A stretch of 64,000 nucleotides of DNA, taken from Acanthamoeba castellanii str. Neff (taxonomy: Eukaryota > Discosea > Longamoebia > Acanthamoebidae). Each line of letters opens with the position of its first letter. Position 1 is the first letter of the stretch. Positions 1 through 12,800 of the stretch are shown piece by piece. The stretch is from positions 105,002 to 169,001 of the forward strand of contig NW_004457641.1 in assembly GCF_000313135.1 (NCBI RefSeq). The letters run 5' to 3'. Below the pieces are notes generated by a model. The model searched no databases. It was not told the origin of the DNA and saw only the letters and a program-made list of their open reading frames with translations. A program made the position numbers and the translations under genes.

Positions 1-1965
1 CGCGAGGCCGAGGCGCGCGAGCATGTGGCTCGCATGGATAGCGAGCGGAGCGCCTTCCTTGGTTCGCTCGACGACCTCCTCCGCAGCCTCGCCCACAAGC
101 GCCGCGCAGGGTCCAACTCGGCCACCACGCCGAGAGCCGGTGCGATCTCAATTTTCATTGTTCCGCCTTTTCTTTCTTTTCCTTCTTTTCCTTTTTGGTG
201 GAGAAGATGCAATCGTCGAAGGCTAATGCTTGGTTGATCTCCAGCCGAGCTGGTGTCGCGCACGGTGGACCACGAGGGCCAGCCCAAGGAGAGCGTGTTC
301 ACGCGCTCGCTTCACGGCCTGAGCCTGCGCGTGCCCGACGACTTCGCCGACAGCCCGCACGAGTTCCTGCGCTACGTGAGGGGCTTGCCGCACGTCAAGC
401 ACGGTACAGCCAGCCGGCTCCCACCCCTCCACGCACCACACACGCCTGGTCGGGGCCATATCTGACGGGAGTGGGTGGGTGTAGTGTCGTTGGAGCGGAG
501 GTATGAGCGATCGCTGTTCTCGAGCATCGACAACATCAAGGCCGCTCAGGCGTACGCCGCTTCGGGCATCGGCGGCCTTTCCAACGCTGGCAAGGGCATC
601 AAGGTAGAGTGCACCCACACACCCACATACACTCCTCTCATTCATACACGGACCGCTGAGGCTCACACGCGTGCGACGACAGATCGCCTCCGTGGACGCT
701 GGTGTGTACAGCGCTGCTCCCATGTTCAATGGCTCCGGGTCCGTACCCCCTGTCTGCTTGTTGTTGGTTGTTGGTTGTTGGTTGTTGGTTGTTGGTGATT
801 AATAGTGATTGTTTGGTTTTCCTCTCGACAGGTACTCGTACCCGGCGGGATGGAGCGGGACAGGGCTGGGCCAGCAGGCCAACCTCAACGGCAAGGTCAT
901 CGCCTCCCGCGCCTACTTCCGGTACTAACCTGGGCTGGATTGATGATGGAATAGACCGCCCACCTCACCTCACCTTTCTCTCTTCTCTCCAGAGCCGATG
1001 ATCCGCCGGCTCCTGGGCAGAACAACACCTGGCCAGGACCGGACGACAGCCACGGTACGCACCTACCCCACCATTCATCACCTTCGCTCACAAATGTCGT
1101 GGCCACAACCTGGTTGGTGGTGGCAGGCTGTCACACGGCATCGACGGCAGGCGGCGACGTGGTCAGCGCCACGGTGGGCTCGACCACGCACGAGCTCCAC
1201 GGCGTGGCGCCCAAGGCCTGGATCATGAGCTACCGCATCTTCTACCTAGCGTCCAGCGGCCGCGACACGGCGGACGATACAGAGATCATCATGGCGCTGG
1301 AGGACGTGGTCGAGGACGGCGCCGACGTGGTGATCAACTCCTGGGGCGCCGGTCCATACAAGGGCGGTCCCTACGAGTACGACCACTCCGTCCACTCCCC
1401 TCACGTGGGCAGTGTCTGAGGCTCACTGTGTGTGTGTGTGTGTGTGTGTAGTCCTCTTGATGCCGCGCTCATCAGCGCTGTTCATGCCGGCCTGTTCCTC
1501 AGCATGGTACCGCTCGAGCATGCTCACGAGCTGTTCCCCTCCTCCTGCCCTTTTCTAACCTGCGCACGCAGTCCGCAGGCAATAACGGACCACAACTCAC
1601 CACGATGGACCATCCGTCGGCCGACTACATCAGCGTTGCCGCTTCCTCCAAATCCTCAGTCCTCGGTATCGTCGCCACTCTCGCCGGAGTTGGTACGTCT
1701 CACCACTTCCCGCCCAGCCGCACGCACGCACGCATACACAAGCGCTCACAATGGGCAATACAGGCGACTCGGTGCCGCCAGTGCTTGCCAAGATGACCGC
1801 CTACAGGTCGAGGATGGGACCCGGTTTGACACTGGCCAAGGCCTACACCTATGACGTGATCCCGCTGGCCGTCGTCGAACCCAACAACGTCTACGTATGT
1901 GGCCACTCACCTCACTCCCCTTTTACTATACCCACTCTATCTAAACCGCGTCCATCGTGGTACGT

Positions 1966-1996
<31 letters not shown>

Positions 1997-4900
1997 AAAG
2001 GGCTGCAATCCCATTAGCGCCAACGTCAGCGGTAAGGCGGTCCTAATCGTGGTCAGCACTGGGAATGAGGAAGACCATTGCGCCTACCACAACAAGGTGC
2101 TCACAGGACAGATAGCAGGTAGCACCATCTGTCCGCTCCGCCCAATTCAGAGCTGATGATAATAACTTCATCTCTCGCTTGTTTCTTTTGTTTCATTGGG
2201 TTTTGCTAGGAGCTGCGCTCGTTATCGTGTACCACCCGCTGGGCGATACTGATATGACCTGGGCGACTGTTCCGTGGCCCGCAATCACAATCCCCTCGTT
2301 CCTCATCAACTCCACGAACGGCCACGAGCTGGTCACCTGGTACAATGACACAGGTACGCGCAATACAACACCCAGCTCCATCACACCATACCTCCCCTCC
2401 CTACAACAGCTGCTTACAAGGCCAATTGCAGTTGCCATCGGGGGAGCCGCAGCTGTGAGTGTGAAGGTTGTGCTTGACACGGTTGATGTCAACACCACGG
2501 CGGACGTCATCACCGACTTCAGCAGCAGGTAAGCTTATTTTAAGTCTTGGTCATTCACTGGAATGCTGAGACTGAATCGCGCTGTGTGTGTCCCTGGACA
2601 CAGAGGTCCATCGGTGCTGCGCACGCTGAAGCCGGACATCTCTGCGCCGGGCGACCGCGTACTGGCGCATGGCTATGCGTACGGCGAGACCGGCATGGAC
2701 ATCCTCACGCACTACGGCGTATCCTCGGGCACCTCGGTGCGCACCCACTCGAACACTCTGCCCCACTTCTCCCGCTCACTCGCTGACAAACCTCCTCTTG
2801 CGGGACGGCCCCCAGATGGCTGCGCCGCACGTGGCCGGGTCGGCGGCGCTGGTCAAGCAGCTCCACCCCGACTGGTCGCCGCGCCAGATCAAGGCCGCTC
2901 TCATGGGCACGGCCCGCTGGAGAGGCGTCATGGACTCCTTCGGCCAGCACGCCCAGCCTCTCGGTATGCTGAATTGCACACGCACACACCGCACTCACCG
3001 CACGCACCTACCGCGCACGCACACACGCACGTACGCCACCGCACTCACCTGTTTCGAGCACGCACGCAGATATGGGCGCGGGGGTAGTGGACCTGACGAA
3101 GATCGCCGATCCGGGAGCGCTGCTCGATCCGCCTTCGCTCTCCTTCGGCTACACGCTCAAGGGAGACTCCAAGCAGATCACCGTCACCGTGGCCAACGTC
3201 GCCGCCACGCCGCAGAACTTCACCATCAGCTCGTCGCTCGCCGATTCTTCGTCCCCTGTCCCTGGGTACCTCTCCCTCTCCAGCCTGTTGTGCTGTTGAC
3301 AAACATTCACATTTGCGGGAAATGGTCACACACAGGGTGACGTTCTCTCCGGCGTCTCTGTTGCTCAATCCGGGAAGCGAGGAGCAGTTCGTGGTCACCC
3401 TCAACACGTCGAGCTTGCCTCAAGGTCGGTCTTCGATTCACGCCTCAGAACCCATGGATTGCTCTGACGCCACATTATATAGGAGACGACCAGGGCTTCC
3501 TGGTGCTGACATCGGGCGACTACGAGGTGAGCATGCCGCTCTGGGCGCGCGTGATCGAGCCCACGTCCAACACGGTCCTCCTCCTCAACGCCGAGGGCTT
3601 GAGTGGCGTGAGCACGCCCGCACTGGTACGATTAGCCTCTTTCACATTCCCCAGCAGACAGGGGCTGATGATTGACACTGGTGTGTATGTGTCGTGTGTG
3701 TCGTGTGTGTCGTGTGTGTCGTGTGTGTCGTGTGTGTCGTGTGTGTCGTGTGTGTCGTGTGTGTCGTGTGTGTCGTGTGTGTCGTGTGTGTGGTGCAACC
3801 CTCCAAACCGCAGGAGGCGTATAAGGGGACATTGGACGGGCTGGGTATCAAGTACGATACGGTGGACGCCGTGACCTTGCTCAAGGACGACCTGTACTGG
3901 GTGTCGGCCTACCCGATGGTGTTTTTCTTCACCGGCTCGAACGACGCCGGCGACAAACGGGTCATTCTGGAGGACGAGGTGCGTTGTTCCCTTTCTCTTG
4001 CCCCGGGCCTGTTGTCGCACTCGCCAAGAGTGGTTGTGACGAGGGAGATGGCCACGCTGACGGCGTGGGCGCGGGGGGCAGAGTGTGGAAGTGCTGCGCG
4101 AGTACACTGCCCTGGGCGGACGGCTGTTCATAAGTGGCGCCACCGCCCCCGCGACCTTGTATTACTGGGGCACCAGCCTCTCCGGGTATGCATGCAGCCT
4201 ACACCAACTTTCGCAAAAGTTAGATCGGCCGATTACGAAAAACACCGTTGGCACCACCGTGTCGCTTGCGTTCTTGCGCTGACGCTCCTCGCCTCTTCTA
4301 ACATGGTAACAGGTACATCCCGGACGATCTGGCGAACCCGATTACCGGTGAAGCTTTCCCCACGGGTCCGTTCAAGGGCTGGCCCACAGCTCCGGCAGGT
4401 TCGCGCGCTTCTCCACTCCGCCTCTCCTCTTCGTTGTCGATGTCTTGTCGTCGTCGTTATTTTTGATGTTCTCACCTTTTCACGACAACACAGCGTTCCA
4501 GAAGCTCTCCTACTCTCTGTCGAAGGAAGTTGAATCAAGCAAGTACGTGGCGGAACTCTCGAGCAACGAAGGTATGCCCTGATGACTTCACCTGCATTGC
4601 AGCAAATCGCTCATTTCTCACTGCGGTGTACCTTTTGCATTGGCGTGTGTGCGGCACAGCACCGGGGATGTATGTGCCACTTCTCTATTACCCGCCGACC
4701 GTGGGCCGCAAAGTCTATGAACAGGGCGTGGTTAGCGTCGGCTACCGCTCGCAGCCAAGTAAGCTCACCACACACATGACACGACACACGACACATGACA
4801 CACGACGCTGATTGTGGAATTTGTGGCGCTTCAATGACACGCAGACCCGAGCTTCCCCTTTGCCACGGTGACCAGTTCGATCGGCCTCGAAATGCTGGCC

Positions 4901-5353
4901 TCCGCCCAGGACCGCAAGACCTACACGTCGGCCGTGATCGCCTTCCTCACCGAGCAGCTCCACCTCAACGTCTCCGTCACGCCGCCCCTAGCCGACGACA
5001 CCACGACCGGCGACCGGTTCCAGCTGCGCCTGACCTCGGCCTTGCCCAACGCCGCCAATCTGAGCCTGCCCGCGCTGGCGCCCTCGTTTGTGGTCTCGTT
5101 CACCAACGGCGAGCCCCCCGTGGCAGTGAAGGCCCAGGCGTCGATGATCGCTGGGTCGACGCTCGAGATGACGCTGGACCACTGCTTCGCGACCACGGGC
5201 GAGCTCACGGTGTCGGTGAACGCGGTGTCGCCCTTCGGCACCATGGCCGTATGGGCGGGCACGGTGAATGCGAGCTACTGCGAGCCCACCGACTCAGCAT
5301 CATCGTCGGTCAGGAGCCCACTGGCCCACCTCCTCTACCAATTCCTATTCTGA
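1..5353 (+). CDS. Secreted subtilisin-like serine protease (S8 family), 5' end outside the window
   Basis: Endopeptidase, probably secreted or lysosomal. The gene is split by many short introns. The first exons encode an I9-type propeptide. The spliced frame then gives the triad: Asp in IASVDAGVYS (about 685-705), His in SHGCHTASTAGG (made by splicing across 1,055/1,127), oxyanion Asn in SAGNNGP (about 1,575) and Ser in SSGTS|MAAPHVAGSAAL (spliced from about 2,735 to 2,816). A PA-type insert (about 2,010-2,350) sits between His and Ser, as in plant and bacterial subtilases. An Fn3-like segment follows (3,110-3,270), then a long C-terminal region of unknown fold (to 5,353). All catalytic residues are present, so it is probably active; Cys replaces the usual Thr of the HGTH motif. 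The true start and signal peptide lie upstream of base 1. Family call is firm; individual exon edges in the C-terminal third are less sure. Confidence 0.9.
3690..3791 (+). repeat. Tandem 9-bp repeat inside an intron of the protease gene
   Basis: About eleven nearly perfect copies of the unit tgtgtgtcg, inside an intron whose acceptor is near 3,811. Both strands are open in some frames and give low-complexity Cys/Val or His/Thr ORFs; these are artefacts of the repeat. Similar GT/CA-rich tracts occur in other introns of the window, for example 1,427-1,449 and 1,967-1,993. Confidence 0.9.
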
Positions 5354-5775
5354 ACCCCGTACGTCGTCCCATCTCACGCGACACACGCAACACACATCAA
5401 CGCCACACACCGTACTCAAGGAGCCACCATTCAGGCAATGCGCCGAACCGGTTCCCTGCCAGTGATATGGCCACGCCGGACGCAGCAGACAAAGAGACAC
5501 CACGTGAAGGAAGTGGAGGAGGGTCCTACCAGCTCTCTTCCCGAGTACCAGAACACGACGCCAAACCATGATCCCTCACCTCCCGTCTCTCTTCCCCTCA
5601 CCATTCTCCCTATCTCTTCCCTCTCAACCCTCTCTTGTTGTGTTTTACAAAAAATTTAATTGAAATAATATTTGCCAAGTCTACCATTCATGTGACGTCT
5701 CATCCCACAGATCGCTATGAACATAATTTCTATCAAACAACTGACGTATCAGGTGCAGGCAAGGGAGTGGGGTGA
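5354..5775. other. Intergenic, 3'-3' region between convergent genes
   Basis: No coding potential supported. It holds the downstream parts of the protease gene and of the minus-strand cupin gene. An A/T-rich stretch around 5,648-5,675 is the likely place for polyadenylation signals. Confidence 0.6.
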
Positions 5776-6462
5776 TCACTCGGCCAGGGCGAGCATCTCG
5801 ATCCAATCCGCGGCATCGGGGAACTCCTCGAGGAGCGCGGTCTTGTTGCCCAGCTGCCAGTCCTGGTAGACGAAGCCCGGCGCGTTGGTGTTGCCGATGA
5901 AGGCGTAGTTGCCGCCCGAGGCGAAGGCCCCGAACCAGGTCTGCGCCGGCACCACGAACTGCACAGTCTCGTCGTGGAGCACGTTGCGGCCCAGCTTGAC
6001 CACCTCGACGCTGCCATCGGCCGGGTGGAGCAGCACGATGGTCAGCTGGCCGCCCAGGTAGAAGTGCCACACCTCGTCCATGGCCAGCATGTGGAAGTGC
6101 GACCGGTCGTCGTAGGCCGGCCCGGCCCGCAGCAGGTAGTAGATGGCGGTTGAGTAGGGCCGGGTGTCGGGCGAGTCGGCAAAGTGGTCGGGCAGGACCG
6201 ACACGGGGATGGAGCCGTTGGCCAGGTAGGTCTCCACGAAGAAGCCCCCCTCGGGGTGCGGCTCCAGGCCGAAGTGGTCCCGCAGCTGCTCCCACGTCGG
6301 CTCGGAGCACCGCTGTGTGGTGGTGAGAGGGGGTGGAAGTGGTTACATGTAACGTGGTGGGTGGATGAGAGTGGGCCATGGAACCTTGGCGGCTGAGTAG
6401 AGCGGGACGCAGGTCAGCACGATCAGCAGAACGAGGGCGTGGTTTCTTGTGGTGGTATGCAT
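5776..6462 (-). CDS. Secreted cupin_5/DUF985-type protein
   Basis: Two exons (6,462-6,385 and 6,312-5,776) give 204 residues. Exon 1 is a signal peptide with a hydrophobic core (LVLLIVLTC). It joins in phase to RCSEPTWEQLRDHFGLEPHP in exon 2. The rest has DUF985 cupin hallmarks: EGGFFVETY, YYLLRAG, SHFHMLAMDEVWHFYLG, a GRNV element and VVPAQTWFGA. The donor GTTCCA is unusual, but the phase, the signal peptide and the acceptor CACACAG agree. DUF985 proteins are small single-domain beta barrels, common in bacteria, with poorly known function; the His and Glu residues suggest a metal site. Secretion is inferred from the leader. Without exon 1, the internal Met near 6,237 would remove the leader and the start of the domain. 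Confidence 0.82.
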
Positions 6463-6894
6463 GGCGGGTGGATGTGTTGTTCAGGTCTGCTGGTGTGGCT
6501 TGTGTTTGGGTTGGTAGAAGGTGGGAAATGGACTTGCTTGCCTTGTGGGCTTGTGGTTTTATGACCACCACCACGTGTGTGCCATCTCTGTGTCTCTCTC
6601 GTCTCGGTGTTTATGCTCATCTTCTGGCTCCCGCATCATACTGCAGACCTCCCACTTCATGACGCCAAGTGAGGCCACTCTCTCCTCCCTTGTCGTCTGA
6701 ATCTCGCCCAGTACGGCGTAAACTCCTGCATTCCGATAAATTGCTCACATTCCACCACAGCACCACACCAACGAACGGTCAGATTTGAGGAATTCAAGTC
6801 ATTCAAATCTCGACCATTTCGAGCAAGGCGAGCATCGGGCGGACTGCGGACCATTTTCTTTTGGCGCAGCACTCACGCAAAAATGTGAAGGCTG
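6463..6894. other. Intergenic, upstream of the cupin gene and downstream of CLU-A
   Basis: No supported gene. It carries the presumed promoter and 5' UTR of the cupin gene and the 3' UTR of CLU-A. No motif could be assigned. Confidence 0.5.
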
Positions 6895-9800
6895 CTACAA
6901 CTCGCTCCACTTGAAGGCGAGCTTGATCTCGCCGAGAGAGGGGTCGGGCGTGGACACGTTGGCCGGGCACAGGCCGTACCAGGTCTCCGTCTCCATGCGC
7001 TCACGCTGCAGCTCGGCGATGGCGATCACCCGCTCGCCAATGAAGTCTGCGTGTGCGTGCGGCACGTTCAGCTTGAATGCATGGGCGCCACGCTGCCTTT
7101 CAAAGAGGGGGGACGAAGCGTACCGTCCTTGGTGATGCGGTCCCAGTCCCACACGGCGACTCGAAGCGGCTCTCCACTCTCCACCAGACTGCGCGGGAGG
7201 AGGGCCAGTGAGCCAACACGGCGAGAAGAAGAAGAAGAGAATATAGACGACTGCAGTCGTATGTGACGTACATGTTGAAGGTCTCGTTCCACGCTGGATT
7301 GAGCGTCTTCTTCTTCGTCTCGGTCTGGTGCGTCTGACTCCCGTGTGTTACTACGCAATAGGGATCGGAGAACCCGTTCCTGCAGTGTCGGTTGATTGGT
7401 ATGGGTTGGGTACGTTAGTTGAGTTGGAGCGCTTGCGTGGTGGCGTAGGCCGTCGTACGTGTCCATGGCGGCCAGTTTGCGCGCGCAGGCGACTGTGAGG
7501 GCGAGCCGCTTGGGCACCTGAGGCGCCGCCGAGTGCGGCATCGACACAGCGATCGGGCCTGATACGGACATGCGCTGCTCGACGCTCGCGTGACGAGAAA
7601 ACCGCTGCGACAAACTCTTCCGGTCCAGATAGGGCGCTGGCGCCTGTGTTCAGGTGTCGCGTGTCGTGTGAGTCGTGCGTCGTGTCCGTTGCGCGCGTTG
7701 TGTGCTGAATGTGCCGTGTGCCTCGTGTGAGGGTTACGGGTGGCCTCGACGTACGGTTGTGGTTGGCTCGGGTTCGGGGTCCTCCTCGCCCTTGAAAACG
7801 CGGTATCGCTGCTGCAGGGCGGCGTCGTAGGGACTCGCCTGCAGCGCCATTTCAAAGTACTTCTCGGCCTTGGCCTGCTTCTTCGCCCCCGGGCCGTGCT
7901 CGGCCAGGAACAGGGCGTAGGTCGCCAGCGTGTCGGCCCGCGTGCCATCGATACGCAAAGCCTCCTGCACGGGGGCGGGGCGGGGCGGTGAGCTGGCACT
8001 GTACCGACCCACACACCACGGGGAAGGCTGATGCGATCAATGGGCAACGCTGGTGCGTACCTTGAGCTGACGCTCGGCGAGGATGAACATGCGCTGGATG
8101 CGGACGGTCATGGCGTGCTTGAGCTCCGGGCGGCTGTGGTGTTCGGCCTGGGCCTGCAGGAGCTTGGCGCAGGCGAGGAGCACCCGGACGAGGCCCACGA
8201 TGAGGTCCTGGTCGTCCGTCTTCATCTCCAGGCCCAGCAGATACTCGTCCTTGGCCTATACGTCGAGCCGAGTCAACACGACCGTGAGCCCTCGAGGCGA
8301 GCGTAACGTGAGTTTGTGGGGGAGTACCTTGAGGAGGAACTGGATCTGCTGGTGCTTGGTGGTGGCGTAGGCGCTGTCGGCCAGTTTCTCGAACTTCTTG
8401 GCCCGGGACTGGGAGACCAGCGGAAGTTGAGCCACCTGGCGGGCACAGAGAACAGAAAGAAGAGACGAGGTCGCTGGTGGTGAGTGCACATCACAACAGC
8501 GACTAGGCAAGACGCGTTGAAGAGGAGGGGGGGTGAATGAACGTACGGTGGGACTGATGCTGATGAGCGCCTGGTTGATGACGTCGACGCTGGCCACCTC
8601 GCCGATGCAGCCATTGTCGATCCACCTCCACAGCTGCTCCTCGAACTGCTCAGTGAAGCGCAGGCCGAGCAGCCTGCTCATCCGCCCGAAGACCGCGCCG
8701 AAGTGGATCTGAGACCGAAGGTCCCAGCTGTCGCTTTCCTGGTTGCGATCGAGCATTAACATCACGAAACGACAACAGCACACGTACGCACGCACCGCCG
8801 CACACGCACACGCACACGCGTGCACGAACCTCGTCCGAGTAGAAGCAGGCAGGGAAGCGCTCCTTCAGGGCGCGCTTGACATCAAACTCGGTCTGTGAGC
8901 GCGAGCGCCAGAAGGCGGGGTCGTGAAGAACACGATGGAGGAAGGTAGCGATCACTTCACGCAGGTCCTTCTCCTCGGCCGACAGCACCTGACGCATCAG
9001 CTCGCGCATTCGGTTCTTGAGCACGCGCGATGCCATTTCTGCGTGACATAACGCCGGAGAACTGTTACAAACCCGCTACCGTGCACACACACACACACAC
9101 ACACACGACACACATTCGCACCCATGAGCAGCCATTGGTTGAGTAGGGTATTCGTGGTGTGCTTGCGCAGGTGCCCCATATATCTGACGTTGATGCCAGC
9201 GCGGTGCATGTCGATCACCATGTACCGCGAATAGTCCGGCGCAGTACGCCACATCTCGCTACTGCGCTCACGCATAATGACCAATCCAACAAACCACGGT
9301 CATCAGAGGAGTCCTACAATTGCTGCGCGCTGTTGTGTGTGTGTGTAAAATACCTGGAGCCGTCTTGGCCGCGGTAGATTCGCCTGAAGAAGTCCTCGAA
9401 GCGCTTGGCGAATGCGGGGACGGCCTTCTCGACGATGGCGTTCGTCGCCTCTCTGATCTCCACGTTGTGCTCCCGCAACACCGACGGATCGCTCGGGTCG
9501 TTGCCCCATCTGCACCCATCCAAAATGCAGAGGTGAGCGCCGTACTCATGCTACAGCGCCCACAGAAAATAGATTGCTTCAAACCTGGAGAACGCGTCGG
9601 AGCACAGGGGCGTGCGGTAGTTCTTCACGAACTCGGGCCGCATGAGGCGGTAGAGGAAGGAGCCTCGCAATTCGGGGACCGGCGTCGTCGGCGGGAACAC
9701 CCTCGCCGTGTCCAGAACTGTAGCGTGGATGGTGGTGGTGAGTGGTGGTGAGTACGCGGACCACTTCGAGCCTGAGCTGGAGGGCGCTCTAGGGCGTACC

Positions 9801-12800
9801 ATAGAAACGCTTGTCCGTGCCCAGATGGCCCTCTGTCACAATTCGTTGCGAGTTAGTAGGCTGACGGTCCGCGTGGTGGGGGGCGGCGTGTACCAATGTC
9901 GCCCGGACCGCAGATCTGGACCTGCGCCACGCCACGCGCTCGCGCCACGCCTTGTCCATCGGAACGATCCAGTGGGACTTAATGTTGAGTGCGCGGCCGG
10001 CCTTCTTCATAAGCGCGCTCATTTCTTTGTACCGGTTGTACACCGTCTTGCCGCCGTCGGCTGAGCCATAGATCAGCTGCAATGTGGGGTGCGGAGCGGT
10101 TAGCCGTGCTGCATGTGTGACGCGCGCAGGCCACTATGATACTGTACCGTATCCGAGCCAACGGGAAGGATTGAGGTGGCGCTGAGCCTGTAGCCCTTGT
10201 AGTCTGTGATTATTCAATCCGTCAGTCCAATGCCATGGTGCACAACGCGTGCGCAAGTCGCGACGGTATGCGCGTACCGATGACGGTCATGATTGGGAAG
10301 TGCAGCGTGTCGGGGAAGCGCGAATTGAGCGAATACTTGATGTAGGCCGACAGCCCCTTGATCTCGTGCTGGTCGTGGGGCAGTGCAGTGTGGGAGGTGA
10401 ATAAACAAGAGAATGTAAAGAGCGCGAGAAAAAGGAGCTGAGCCACAGCTGCCTCTGGCGTACCTGTGTTGCCTTCATGGCGTACTCATCGCCACCATAG
10501 AGGCCCTGGAAGTCTCGGGCAAACTTGAACAAGATGCCGTGAGAGATGTACTTCTCTCCTCCTGAAATGGTTAAAGTTACGCTGCTTAGCCCAAACAACA
10601 ACAACAAACGGGCTGTGTGGAGTGGCGTACCGGCCACACCGCCCAGGTTGGTGGGCTTTACGAGCTTGTCGTAGTCGGGACTGTGTAGTTCGTCCACGAT
10701 GATCTGGACCAGCACTTCCGCGATCTGCGTGAACTCGAGGATGAGGTCTGTCACCTTGGGACCAACCTAAAGAAACAATGGTCGAACCACCACGCCAACG
10801 CGTAAAAAAGAGGTGCGTCAGTCCGATCATGTGACAGAGGACTGGACCGGTCAGCACAGAGAATTACGTACAGTAGTAGCTTTGTTGGTGCGGGGCGAGG
10901 TGCTCCTGGGCGATAGACTCCTCCGGTCTTTCTTGTCTTTGTTCCTCGACAGCATGCCCGAGCCCCTTCGGCTGGCGATGGCGCTGCCGCTTTGAAGCAT
11001 CTCCACGGCGAGAGGCGGCTTGAACGTGCTCGAGTCCATGCTCGTGACGCTCCTGACGAGCTGAGGCGCGGTGAAGGCCTCGCCCGACGCCCCCTCTTCG
11101 GCAAAGGCAGCCGCGCTGGCCAGGATCTGCTCGCGCAGCTCTTTCATCACGCACTGGAACGCGTCGTTCCAATCGCGCGTGAGGGCTGTGTGTCGTTCAG
11201 TGTCGTCAGCAATCAGTAATAAATAAATGAACAAATGAACAAATGCTAGTAGGAGTGCTAACCTTTGTGCATGACGATGGCCTTCATCCACCACTGCTGC
11301 TGCTTCTCCGACGTGGCAACCAGAGTGAACCTCTGAGCCCTTTTGGCCGCACTAAGGCTATGCACAGGCGTATTCGTGTGAGAATGAGAGACCACTCGAT
11401 TGAGGGGCGGCACACCCGTGAAAGGGGGAGTGAAGGTGAAGGCGAAGTGGACGATCGTACCGGTAGGTGATGACGAAGCCGAACTTGTCCTCCCAGCCCT
11501 TCGTGTGTCCCTTTTCGAACTCGCGCACTCGGGTAACGCGGTTGAGCGGAATCGACGCCACGAAAGGTCCGCCGGGGTTCTCGGAGGCCAGATCGCCGAT
11601 CAGCTCCAACCGCTCAGCTGAATCGGCTTGGTCCTACGCGCGAGTGTGATGGAACGCAGAATAATAATTAAAAGGTTATCTACGCCGCCATGCTTAAGGG
11701 ACAAGAGAGGAAGGCAGTACCTTGGCAGTAACGGTAAGCGTCGTCTTGTTAAGTTCGACCACCATGGTGTCGAACTCGTTGCGCGGCACAGGAACACCTA
11801 GAACCATGGCCCACATCTAAGTACCCAGGGATCAAGCACGGCCACAGTGCGAGGGTGTTGGAACCAACCTGTGGCGGGGTCCGTTCGCAGACGCACGGTC
11901 CAGGTGTAAAGCTCTCCGCTCTTGGTCGCCGAGACCAACGACCGCAGATCGAACTGCTCCTCCGTGCGCACGCTAAACGCTCCCGCACGAGTCCGTTCGG
12001 GCTGCTGCTGCTGTGCCTCCTCCTCGTCCGTCTCGCTCTGAGACGCGCTCGTCATCGCCACTGCCGCGAACGTGGCCGAGTCGTTGCCAATGTAGCTGGC
12101 CTGGTCGAGCTGCTGCTTCATGAAGCGGTACAGCTCGCCTTCGCCGCCTGTCGCCGCCGAACCGTCGCTCGTCTCGGGCGTGAAGGACTCGGTCTGGGCC
12201 GACTGGTACAGGAAGTCGAGCATGTCCTTGCTGTCTTCCGCGGCGTCAGGTACCGGCGGCGTCTCCTCCGCGGCCTCGAGGTAGCCGTCGCCATTGCTGG
12301 CCGCACCAATGTCGACCGTCGAGATTGGCGATGTCGCTGCCGGCGCATTTCCCTTGGTGGTGCGAATGAGATCGGCGAGATCCTCCTCATCGGCGTAGAG
12401 ATTGTCGGCGTCGGTTTCGACAACAGGGTTCTGTCCCAGCCGGGCCTGCTCCTCCGAGCCCATGTAGCCGTCGTTCTGTTTCCCCGGCCTCGCCGCTGGC
12501 GCGCTGGTGGCGGTGTCTTGGTGGAGGTAACCGGCGTCCGGCACCTTGGCGCCGCCCCTCGGCGGAGGCACCGCGACGTCGGCGGTCTCGTACATGTTGT
12601 TGTCCTCCTCCGACTCACTGACCGGCTGTCGAAGTAGCAGTCGGTGCTCCTTGCGACTCGTCTTCTCCCGCAGCAGAGCCTCGTCCCTGGCCTTCCCGTC
12701 GTTCCATTTCCGAATCTCTCTGTCGATCGCCTCCTCGTTCTGCACAACCACAACAGCGCCAGACCGTGAGTACCAGTGCGACGCGGTGCAAGTGCCGAGC

